Below are positions 51,158 through 59,197 of a DNA stretch of 64,000 nucleotides, piece by piece. Numbering within the stretch: position 1 is the first letter of the stretch; every line of letters starts with the position of its first letter. The DNA is from Bacteroidota bacterium (GTDB taxonomy: Bacteria; Bacteroidota; Ignavibacteria; Ignavibacteriales; Melioribacteraceae): positions 1 through 64,000 of the forward strand of contig JAHISP010000071.1 in NCBI GenBank assembly GCA_018818165.1, given 5' to 3'. The notes below the pieces were generated by a model that was given only the letters and a program-made list of their open reading frames with translations, was not told where the DNA came from and ran no database searches. The position numbers and the translations under genes were made by a program.

Positions 51158-54100
51158 ATGAGTGATTTCGTTCATTTACATAATCATACACACTACAGTT
51201 TACAAGATGCTGCATGCACGGTTGATACACTTATTGCCGCTGCAGTTGAGCATAAACAAACAGCATTAGCACTTACAGATCACGGAGTAATGTATGGTGT
51301 TTCTGAGTTTTATAAAAAAGCAAAAAAAGCTGGAATAAAACCTATCATTGGCTCTGAAATATATATAGTTTCGGAAGGTTCTCGGTTTTCCAGAGGTGAA
51401 AAAAACGAAAGTCTAAAAAAAACAAAGCATTATAGACATTTAATTTTACTTGCAAAGAATAATATAGGTTATAAAAATTTAACTAAGCTTGTATCAATTG
51501 GTTTTACAGAAGGGTTTTACTATAAACCCAGAATTGATATGGAAGTGCTAAAAAAATATAAAGAAGGTTTAATTGTAACCACTGCATGTCTTGGTGGAAT
51601 TGTTGCCGCGCCATTTCGTGAAGGAAATCATGACAAGGCTAGAGAAATTGCATTAGAGTTTAAGGAATTATTTGGAGATGACTTTTATCTTGAAATTCAA
51701 GAGCATTGGATGGATGGAGATGAGGTTTTTAGAAATGAAATTCCAAAACTTGCAAAAGAGCTTAATATAAAATTAGTAGCTACAAACGATATTCATTACG
51801 TTAAAAAAGAACATGCAATTGCTCATAACATTCTGCTTTTAATGTCGGATAAAACTGGGGACAAAGATTACAAAGAGCTACGATATAGAACTGATGAAAT
51901 ATATTTCAAATCAAGCGAAGAAATGAAAGCCCTTTTTCCAAAGTATCCGGAAGCAATTTCTAACACAATTGAAATTGCTAATAAGATTGAAGATAATATT
52001 CAGTTTGGTGGATTACACTTTCCTGATTTTCCAATTCCCAAAGATTCAACAGCAAAAAATCTTTCTGATTATTTGGAAGTGCTAGCAAAGGCTGGATTAG
52101 AAAAACGATATGCAGGCAAAGAGATAACCAAGGAAGTTTGGGATAGATTTAATTTTGAAATTAAAGTAATTAATGACATGGGTTATCCAGGTTACTTTTT
52201 AATTACATCCGATTTTATTAATGCAGCAAAAGATATGGGAATTCCAGTTGGTCCCGGACGAGGCAGTGCTGCCGGTAGTTTAGTAGCCTACGCTTTGCGA
52301 ATTACAAATGTTAATCCTCTCGATTACGATTTGCTTTTTGAACGTTTCCTAAATCCTGCTAGACAATCAATGCCCGATATTGATATTGATTTTTCTGACG
52401 ATCAACGTGGTGAAGTAATTGAATATGTAAAGAAAAAGTATGGTGAAGATTCTGTGTGTCAGATAGTTACTTTTAATAGGCTTTCATCCAAAGCGGTTTT
52501 AAAGGATGTTGCTCGCGTATTAAAAATATCGATACCAACCGTTACTAGTATTACAAAATTCATCCCTTCAAAATTTGGTAAAGTATATTCAATTGAAGAA
52601 TCACTTGCAAAAGTTGCAGAGCTTAAATGGGTGAAAAATTCCTCCGATCCGCAAATTAAAGATTTAATTAAGTACGCAAAAGTTTTAGAGGGAATGAATA
52701 GAAATAACTCAAAGCACGCAGCAGGAGTTGTAATTGCTCCAGGACCAGTTAGCGATTATGTTGCATTGGCAACGGCTGGTACTTCTAGAGATTTAGTTAC
52801 CCAGTTTAATATGAAGGAGCTTGAAGCTAGTGCTGGTCTTCTTAAAATGGATTTCCTTGGTTTGCGAACACTTTCAATTATTCGCGATGCTATAAAATTA
52901 ATTGAGAAAAATAGAGGAATAAAAATAGTTGCTGATGACATTCCCATTGATGATGAAAAAACATATGAACTTTTTGCAAAGGGACAAACCACTGGTGTTT
53001 TTCAGTTTGAATCAGGAGCAATGCGCGAGCATTTAAAAAACCTTAAGCCTACAAGCATAAAAGATTTAGCTGCAATGAATGCCCTTTACCGCCCTGGGCC
53101 AATGGAGTTTATAGAAACTTTTATTAAACGCAAACAAGGTAAAGAAGAAGTAAAATACGATCATCCAATATTGGAGCCTATCTTAGGTGAAACTTACGGA
53201 ATTATTGTTTATCAAGAACAAGTTATAAAATTAGCAAATCAAGTTGCAGGCATGAGTTTAGCTGATGCTGATATTCTAAGGCGTGCAATGGGTAAAAAAG
53301 ATTTAGCCGCTATGAAAGAACAGCGCGAATGGTTTGTTAAAGGTGCCAAAGAAACAAATAATATTTCCGCAAAAATTGCCACTGAAATATTTGATAATAT
53401 TGACAAGTTCGCTAACTATGGTTTTAATAAAAGTCATGCTGTTGCTTATGGTTATGTTGCTTATCAAACTGCATTTCTGAAAGCAAATTATCTCCCAGAA
53501 TTTTTAGCTTCTAACCTAACTCACGAATTTGGAAACTCTGCTAAAGTTTCAATGTTTTTGGAAGAATGTCGTAAGATGAAAATACAAGTCCTTCCACCTG
53601 ATGTAAACATTCCTTCGGTAGATTTTAGTGTTGATGGCGATAAAATTATTTTTGGAATGAAGGCAATTAAAAATGTTGGGGCTCCTGCTGTGGAAGCTCT
53701 TAGGCTTGGTCGCGAAAAACTTGGGCGAGATTTTAAGACCATTTATGATGTTTGTTCAAATGTTGATACGCGAATAATAAACAAAAGGGCATTAGAAGGT
53801 TTTGTCCTCGCAGGAGGATTTGATATCCTAGTTGGTACACGAGCGCAAAACTTTGCTGCAATAGAAGCTGCGCTTGCTTATGGATCAAAATATCAGGCTG
53901 CGAAAGAATCATTAAGTGGCGGTTTATTTGGTGAAGAAGATGCAGTTCTAGATATTGAAGAACCAGAATTACCAAATATTAAACCATGGCCACAAAATGT
54001 TAGATTGGCAAAGGAAAGGGAGGTGCTAAATTTTTATCTTTCAGACCACCCTTTGCGAAAATATGAGTTAGAATATAAATCCTTTGCGTCTGTTCATCTT

Positions 54101-54622
54101 GGCGAAGCTGAAACATTTGAAGGCAAGGAATATGTTGTTGCCATTGGTGTAGTTACAGAATTCCGTACTAAAATTGATAGATCTGGAAAAGAAATGGCTT
54201 TCTTTAAAATTGATGATTTTTCGGGCTCATGCGAATGCTTAATGTTTTCAAAAAATTATGGGGAATTTGGTAATTGCCTTATTCAAGAATCAACCGTTAT
54301 TGTTAGGGGTAATATTGAAAGCACAGGCGATTCAATAAAAATTCATGTTGAAGATGCCTTTCCACTTGAAGAAGCTAGAGCTAAATTTACTAAAAAAATT
54401 CTGTTGAACCTTAATTCCGAAAGTCATAATGAAGAGACAATTACCAAAATGAAAAAGATTCTTGGAACTTATTCTGGTTCAATTCCTGTTTATCTGCGTC
54501 TTCATACAAATGGAACAATGAGAGATTTTTACTTGAATCAAAAAATTTCAATAACAGAATCTTCAATTTCTGATTTATTAAATTTGCTTGGAGAAAATGG
54601 AATAAAGTACCTTTCGTCCTAA
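51158..54622 (+). CDS. dnaE: DNA polymerase III alpha subunit
   Basis: Replicative polymerase catalytic subunit, 1154 residues, normal for DnaE1. The N-terminal PHP domain keeps its putative metal-binding residues (FVHLHNHTHYS, LTDHGVMYG), so it may retain metal-dependent proofreading. The palm motifs GPGRGSAAGSLVAYAL and the catalytic Asp pair in MPDIDIDF lie at about 365-410, followed by the helix-hairpin-helix region and a C-terminal OB fold (VTEFRTKIDRSGKEMAFFKIDD). No tau-binding tail is obvious. The gene lies 126 bp behind dut and starts from an ATG with no strong ribosome binding site. Confidence 0.97.
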   Translation: MSDFVHLHNHTHYSLQDAACTVDTLIAAAVEHKQTALALTDHGVMYGVSEFYKKAKKAGIKPIIGSEIYIVSEGSRFSRGEKNESLKKTKHYRHLILLAKNNIGYKNLTKLVSIGFTEGFYYKPRIDMEVLKKYKEGLIVTTACLGGIVAAPFREGNHDKAREIALEFKELFGDDFYLEIQEHWMDGDEVFRNEIPKLAKELNIKLVATNDIHYVKKEHAIAHNILLLMSDKTGDKDYKELRYRTDEIYFKSSEEMKALFPKYPEAISNTIEIANKIEDNIQFGGLHFPDFPIPKDSTAKNLSDYLEVLAKAGLEKRYAGKEITKEVWDRFNFEIKVINDMGYPGYFLITSDFINAAKDMGIPVGPGRGSAAGSLVAYALRITNVNPLDYDLLFERFLNPARQSMPDIDIDFSDDQRGEVIEYVKKKYGEDSVCQIVTFNRLSSKAVLKDVARVLKISIPTVTSITKFIPSKFGKVYSIEESLAKVAELKWVKNSSDPQIKDLIKYAKVLEGMNRNNSKHAAGVVIAPGPVSDYVALATAGTSRDLVTQFNMKELEASAGLLKMDFLGLRTLSIIRDAIKLIEKNRGIKIVADDIPIDDEKTYELFAKGQTTGVFQFESGAMREHLKNLKPTSIKDLAAMNALYRPGPMEFIETFIKRKQGKEEVKYDHPILEPILGETYGIIVYQEQVIKLANQVAGMSLADADILRRAMGKKDLAAMKEQREWFVKGAKETNNISAKIATEIFDNIDKFANYGFNKSHAVAYGYVAYQTAFLKANYLPEFLASNLTHEFGNSAKVSMFLEECRKMKIQVLPPDVNIPSVDFSVDGDKIIFGMKAIKNVGAPAVEALRLGREKLGRDFKTIYDVCSNVDTRIINKRALEGFVLAGGFDILVGTRAQNFAAIEAALAYGSKYQAAKESLSGGLFGEEDAVLDIEEPELPNIKPWPQNVRLAKEREVLNFYLSDHPLRKYELEYKSFASVHLGEAETFEGKEYVVAIGVVTEFRTKIDRSGKEMAFFKIDDFSGSCECLMFSKNYGEFGNCLIQESTVIVRGNIESTGDSIKIHVEDAFPLEEARAKFTKKILLNLNSESHNEETITKMKKILGTYSGSIPVYLRLHTNGTMRDFYLNQKISITESSISDLLNLLGENGIKYLSS

Positions 54623-54686
54623 TTATTGATTTAGGTACTCAAATTTTATAACTTTGCAATTCAATTTTATAATTATGAGGAATAAT

Positions 54687-55511
54687 ATGGTTCAGAAATG
54701 GGCATTAGTTTTAGGTGCTTCTAGTGGATTTGGCGGCGCTTCAGCAGTTGAGCTTGCTAAAGCTGGCTTTAGTATAATAGGTATACATTTGGATAGACAA
54801 GTAACAATGCCAAACGTACATTCTATAATCAAAAAGATTGAAAAGACAGGTCAAAAGGCAGTCTATTTTAATATGAATGCTGCCGATCAATTAAAAAGAA
54901 ATGACACACTTGATGAAATAAAAGAGAGATTTGAAACAAAAGAACATCCACATATTGATGTTTTAATACACTCATTAGCTTTTGGCACTTTAAAACCATT
55001 TATAACTAAAGACCCTGCAAATTGTGTTACAAAAGCACAAATGGAAATGACATTGGATGTTATGGCTCATTCGCTTGTATATTGGACACAAGGTTTAGTT
55101 CAACGCGATTTGCTGGCTAAAAAAGCAAGAATTTTTGCATTAACTAGTGCAGGCTCTCAATCAGTATTTCCTTCTTATGGAGTAGTTTCTGCAGCAAAAG
55201 CTGCTTTGGAATCTCATATAAGACAGTTAGCTGTTGAACTTGGCTCAATGGGAGTTACAGCTAATGCCATTATGGCAGGTGTTACAGATACTCCTGCTCT
55301 AAGAAAAATTCCAGGAAATGAAAAAATGATGGAAGCAGCTATTGGTAAAAATCCTGGTGGTAGACTTACACTTGCGCTCGATGTTGCGAAAACAATTGTT
55401 ATGTTAACAGATGAAAAAGCTGATTGGATTTCAGGAAATGTCTTGCAAGTTGATGGTGGTGAGTTTATTGTTAATTATACAGGCGAAGTTATTTGTAAGC
55501 CTATTAAATAG
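54687..55511 (+). CDS. Enoyl-ACP-reductase-like short-chain dehydrogenase
   Basis: Cytoplasmic SDR of 274 residues. It has a modified cofactor motif GASSGFGGASAVELAKAG and the active-site pattern SYGVVSAAKAALE, in which Tyr and Lys are separated by six residues (Yx6K). That spacing marks FabI/FabL/FabV-type enoyl-ACP reductases rather than classical SDRs (Yx3K), so a role as the enoyl reductase of fatty acid synthesis is likely. The C-terminus WISGNVLQVDGGEF is typical. The start is ATG 54687, five bases after GAGGA; an in-frame TTG at 54654 is not needed. A clear fabI is not otherwise present in this window. Confidence 0.82.
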   Translation: MVQKWALVLGASSGFGGASAVELAKAGFSIIGIHLDRQVTMPNVHSIIKKIEKTGQKAVYFNMNAADQLKRNDTLDEIKERFETKEHPHIDVLIHSLAFGTLKPFITKDPANCVTKAQMEMTLDVMAHSLVYWTQGLVQRDLLAKKARIFALTSAGSQSVFPSYGVVSAAKAALESHIRQLAVELGSMGVTANAIMAGVTDTPALRKIPGNEKMMEAAIGKNPGGRLTLALDVAKTIVMLTDEKADWISGNVLQVDGGEFIVNYTGEVICKPIK

Positions 55512-55546
55512 TTTGTAAAGTTTTTGAACAAATAAATGGAGAAAAA

Positions 55547-55867
55547 ATGAAACCTATTGAATTTACAGATGGTAATTTTGAAGTAGAAGTTTTAAAATCT
55601 GAGTTACCAGTAATAATCGATTTTTGGGCTGCTTGGTGTGCACCTTGTAGAATGATTGCACCTATAATTGAAGACTTAGCCAATTCTTACGAAGGAAGAG
55701 TAAAAGTTGGCAAACTTGATGTTGATACAAATCAGCAAACCGCAATTAAATACGGTGTTAGATCTATTCCTACTGTGCTTATTATTAAAAATGGTCAAGT
55801 TGCAGATACTATTATTGGAGCCGTATCAAAAGCTACTTTTGTTGACAAAATTGAAGCTGTACTTTAA
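55547..55867 (+). CDS. trxA: Thioredoxin
   Basis: Cytoplasmic thioredoxin of 106 residues with the canonical active site WCAPCR, the buried Asp in IDFWAAW and the cis-Pro loop RSIPTVLIIKNG. It is the general dithiol reductant and could recycle the arsenate reductase and feed the CcdA of the ars operon, although it is encoded 20 kb away. GGAG precedes the ATG by 9 bases. A strong terminator follows after 15 bp. Confidence 0.97.
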   Translation: MKPIEFTDGNFEVEVLKSELPVIIDFWAAWCAPCRMIAPIIEDLANSYEGRVKVGKLDVDTNQQTAIKYGVRSIPTVLIIKNGQVADTIIGAVSKATFVDKIEAVL

Positions 55868-55882
55868 TTAATAATTATATCT

Positions 55883-55920
55883 AATAGGGACTTCAATATT
55901 TTTTGAAGTCCCTATTTTAT
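55883..55920 (+). terminator. Rho-independent terminator after trxA
   Basis: Exact 14-bp arms AATAGGGACTTCAA (55883-55896) and TTGAAGTCCCTATT (55903-55916) enclose TATTTT and continue into TTAT. It starts 15 bp after the trxA stop codon. Confidence 0.85.
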
Positions 55921-56029
55921 TTGTCCAAACATGTTTATCCAATTTTCCCAATCCAGCTATATATTATATTTTTCTTGTTTTACATAAGTTAAAACAATGG
56001 AATTAAGTGCCTCTTCTAAAAATGTCATA

Positions 56030-56268
56030 ATAAAAATCAAACGACAAAAGATAAATTTCAAACAAATAGCAAAAACGAATTTTAAAAAAAAGCCCAACTT
56101 TTCAAAAAAGTTGGGCTTTTTAAACCGCAAAGTTTGGATATTAGAAATTGAAATTTGGATATTATTTGGTTTTTGTGGTTTGTCGTTTGGTCTTTCAAAA
56201 CAAATTTTACGGTTACTGAACTTGACGAAGTATTCGTAAGTAAAACAATGGACTTGCAGTCCATTGTT
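56030..56268. repeat. Dispersed intergenic repeat, copy 2, with inner hairpins
   Basis: It begins with the 47-bp segment shared with 39961-40007 (43/47). CAAACGACAAA at 56038-56048 recurs inverted at 56179-56189, so the unit can fold on itself. In the middle is a terminator-like hairpin (56087-56121). At its end is a perfect hairpin with arms AACAATGGACT (56244-56254) and AGTCCATTGTT (56258-56268), loop TGC. Confidence 0.6.
56087..56121. terminator. Terminator-like hairpin within the repeat
   Basis: Exact 16-bp arms AAAAAGCCCAACTTTT (56087-56102) and AAAAGTTGGGCTTTTT (56106-56121) with loop CAA. A-run and T-run on either side let it work in both directions. No gene ends directly before it, so it may be part of the repeat's own structure. 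Confidence 0.6.
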
Positions 56269-56361
56269 GTTTATTTCTAAATAACTATTATATTTACCTT
56301 TGTTAAGTAATATTTTATAGAGCATCAATTATTAAACTAATTTATGGTATAAAAAAACACC

Positions 56362-56392
56362 TTGACAAAAAATAATAGATATGTTAACTTTT
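56362..56392 (+). promoter_or_regulatory. Candidate promoter of the T9SS-exported protein gene
   Basis: TTGACA (56362-56367), a 17-base spacer and TAACTTTT (56385-56392) give the same layout as the ars and ytfG promoters. The resulting leader would be about 330 bases long. No other equally good pair was seen closer to the start codon. Confidence 0.45.
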
Positions 56393-56731
56393 ATGCGTTG
56401 CTTAATAGTTGCATAGTTCTTTTACACCTATGAACACTAAGTGATTTTACATAATGGTGATAGATTAGCTTTAATTTAGGGGTCATTTATAATTTGAAAG
56501 GTTTAAATTAAAATATTATTTTAATTTGCTTATTGAAATCATGCTTGACTAATAAATCCAAAAGTATTATTTTAGGTCTGTTATGGTATTTATAATTAAA
56601 GCGGAAACAACTTGAACTTAGTTTTTTTTTATTACATAATTAGGACGCACGAGGTTCAAGTAAGTTCCAAGGCTTTAAAAAAAGTTTACACCAATTAATT
56701 CACTATTTCACAATTAAACAGGGAGAAACCT

Positions 56732-59062
56732 ATGTTTAAAAGATTTTTTACAATTTCATTATTACTTGCATTCGTTGCAAGTTTTACCATGGCTCAAAAT
56801 TCTCAATTTATTTTGAAACCAAATGGTGAAAAAGCAAAAATAGCTAAAAACAAAAATTTCAAAGAAGCTATTTTAGAGACAAGAGTTACTGAACAAAACG
56901 GTGAAGTTATTACTTCTGCTTTTGCTACACCAAGCAGAGTTGCTGCTGGTTTAGCTGATACTTTATCTTATCGTAATAATGGCGGTACTTGGAATTCGAA
57001 CTTTGGCTTTTTTGGTCAAGATGTAATGTTCCAATTTTTTGTTGCTCCAGCTGATATGGATATTAAAGGTATTGGTTTTAAATGTTCTGATGATGCAGGT
57101 GCAGCTAATGCAACTATTAGTTTTAAAATGATTAGATTAAATTGGACTGAAGAACAGTTAAGAGCTTATCATACAACAGGATTTACAGGTATTAGAGAAG
57201 GTTACTATCCATCAGATGGTGATGGTATGAACAATATTGATCCTTTTGGTGAAGCTGCAACAGGTAGCTGGGTTTCTACTGATGAAAATTATCCACTTCC
57301 TCCATGGACTGATAATGCAGATCCTGCACTAAATACATTTGATTATGATTTATGGTCAGATGGTCATTATGGATGGCCTGTAACTCCAGTACCTTCTGCA
57401 AGTTCAACAGATGCTATTATGAACTGGATTAATACAATTGATCTAGGTTTTGAACCTCAAGTTTCTGAAGGCGATGTTTTTGCGGTTGTTGCTGTTAATG
57501 ATGGTATTACTTTAGATGACGATAGAATGGGTTTCTATGCTGCTAGTGATGTAGGCTATCCAGGATGGAAATTCTACGAAAATGGTAGAGCAATTGCAGG
57601 AGGTTTAGGTGATGCAGGCTGGCACATTAGAGAATTTACTTGGGATTTTAGACTAGCTGTTGAAATTACAAGTGATTTAGCTCCTTCAATTGTTGACTTA
57701 ACAAATTTAGGTACTACTCTTTCAACTGAATCAAGAACTGTTGAAGCTACTATTACAGATACAAATCCTGGTGGCGGTGCTGCTGGTGTTGCTTCTGCAA
57801 GTTTAGTTTATACATTAAATGGTGGTTCTGAAGTTTCTATACCTATGACTGCTAGTGGTGATGTTTATTCTGCAGTAATTCCTGGACAAGTTCCTGGAAC
57901 GGAAGTTACTTATTTCGTTACTGCTACTGACGTTAATGGAAATAGTGCTGTATCTGCTCAAACAGTAACTTATAAAATATTCTTAGTTACTGATGATAAT
58001 AATTTAGTTGTTTTCAATGGCTATACTACTACTACTGGATATCCACAAGCATATTATTGGGGACCAGATACTTCTTATTATGCTGAATGGTCTTATGATG
58101 CTTGGGCATTTGGTCCATTAACAAAAGAATTAGTTGATAATTATAGAAACATTTTCGAAATCTGTACAAGCGGTCCTTCTGCTTATAACAGAGAAGTTAT
58201 TTCTGAATGGTTAGCTGGTGACGCTACACGTAACTATTTGCTTTCTGGTGAAGAATGGTTAGGTGCTGATAATAATTATACAGATCAAGATTATGCAGCT
58301 GGTTCATTTGAATATGACGTTCTTGGTGTAACTCACAGCTACAACGACGTTTCTTATGATGGAACATCTGGACAAGAATTAGCATCTGTATTCTTCCCAC
58401 AAGAAGGAACACTTATAGGTGGAGCTATGTTTGATTATGTGGCTGCAGTTGTTGCTGGTGGTGAAGCAATTGATTCAGTTCTTTATGACCCAATGTTTGA
58501 AATTAGCACTGCTTCTAACTGGCATGATGGTTTCACAAGTGTTGATGGTGCAGAAGTTTTCATGAAAGCTGAAACTCGTGGTATTCTTGGTGCTGCTGCA
58601 GTTCAAGAAGTTAGTGTTGGTGTTAGTAACACTACTGCTAATGGAAATAAAGTTGTATTTATGACTTATGATCCGCTTTCTATTAACTCTACACCTACAT
58701 ATGAATGGTTAGGAAGAGGAAATCAATCTAATACTTTTCAATCAATGATGTGGTTTGATGCTATAATTATTGGTGTTGACGATCAAGGTCCTTTACCTTC
58801 ATCTTATACACTTTCTCAAAACTATCCAAACCCATTTAACCCTACAACTGTTATTTCTTATTCTATTCCAGAAAAAGCAGACGTTACACTTAAAGTGTTC
58901 AACTTATTAGGTCAAGAAGTTGCAACATTAGTTAATAGTGCACAAAATGTTGGTTCACACGAAATTAACTTCAATGCTAGTAATTTAACTTCTGGCGTTT
59001 ATTTCTATACAATTAAAGCTGGTGATTTTACAAGCACAAGAAAAATGATGCTAATCAAATAA
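56732..59062 (+). CDS. Large exported protein with T9SS C-terminal sorting domain
   Basis: A 776-residue secreted protein of unknown function. The signal peptide (1-21) ends FTMAQ. The middle is beta-rich: an early domain with acidic loops (YPSDGDGMNNIDPFGE), an Ig/FN3-like domain (about 315-425, with VTYFVTATDVNGNSAVS), and a domain with GYTTTTGYPQAYYWGPDTSYYAEWSY. The last 85 residues are a type-A sorting domain (SQNYPNPFNPTTVISYS, VTLKVFNLLGQEVATL, SGVYFYTIKAG). A good GGGAGAAA site precedes the ATG. Codon use is even and Gly/Ala/Thr-rich, suggesting high expression. Surface or extracellular location is expected. Confidence 0.85.
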   Translation: MFKRFFTISLLLAFVASFTMAQNSQFILKPNGEKAKIAKNKNFKEAILETRVTEQNGEVITSAFATPSRVAAGLADTLSYRNNGGTWNSNFGFFGQDVMFQFFVAPADMDIKGIGFKCSDDAGAANATISFKMIRLNWTEEQLRAYHTTGFTGIREGYYPSDGDGMNNIDPFGEAATGSWVSTDENYPLPPWTDNADPALNTFDYDLWSDGHYGWPVTPVPSASSTDAIMNWINTIDLGFEPQVSEGDVFAVVAVNDGITLDDDRMGFYAASDVGYPGWKFYENGRAIAGGLGDAGWHIREFTWDFRLAVEITSDLAPSIVDLTNLGTTLSTESRTVEATITDTNPGGGAAGVASASLVYTLNGGSEVSIPMTASGDVYSAVIPGQVPGTEVTYFVTATDVNGNSAVSAQTVTYKIFLVTDDNNLVVFNGYTTTTGYPQAYYWGPDTSYYAEWSYDAWAFGPLTKELVDNYRNIFEICTSGPSAYNREVISEWLAGDATRNYLLSGEEWLGADNNYTDQDYAAGSFEYDVLGVTHSYNDVSYDGTSGQELASVFFPQEGTLIGGAMFDYVAAVVAGGEAIDSVLYDPMFEISTASNWHDGFTSVDGAEVFMKAETRGILGAAAVQEVSVGVSNTTANGNKVVFMTYDPLSINSTPTYEWLGRGNQSNTFQSMMWFDAIIIGVDDQGPLPSSYTLSQNYPNPFNPTTVISYSIPEKADVTLKVFNLLGQEVATLVNSAQNVGSHEINFNASNLTSGVYFYTIKAGDFTSTRKMMLIK

Positions 59063-59086
59063 TTTTGGCATTATAAGTTTTAATTT

Positions 59087-59127
59087 TAGCAGTTCTCTTT
59101 GAAAATAGGAGAACTGCTACTTTTTTT
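59087..59127 (+). terminator. Rho-independent terminator
   Basis: Exact 11-bp arms TAGCAGTTCTC (59087-59097) and GAGAACTGCTA (59109-59119) with an 11-base loop, followed by C and seven T residues, 24 bp after the stop codon of the exported protein gene. Confidence 0.85.
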
Positions 59128-59197
59128 ATTTCATATTAGTTTTTGAAATAATTCCAAGTAAAATGTTGAGTTTTTATCAAATAATTTTGGAGTAGAC

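Larger units (their letters stand above)
55921..56731. other. 0.8-kb repeat-rich intergenic and leader region
   Basis: No gene is credible in this gap. It contains the second copy of a dispersed repeat (56030-56268) with an internal terminator-like hairpin, a candidate promoter at 56362-56392, and then an unusually long leader of about 330 bp before the exported protein's start codon. Minus-strand open frames over the repeat (to 123 codons) are repeat-derived and are not annotated. Confidence 0.6.

Noticed and set aside
55957-56328. Minus-strand open frame of 123 codons, and a similar one at 39822-40025
   Set aside because: Both run across the shared intergenic repeat and a terminator hairpin. 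The similarity of their products is explained by the DNA repeat, not by a protein family.
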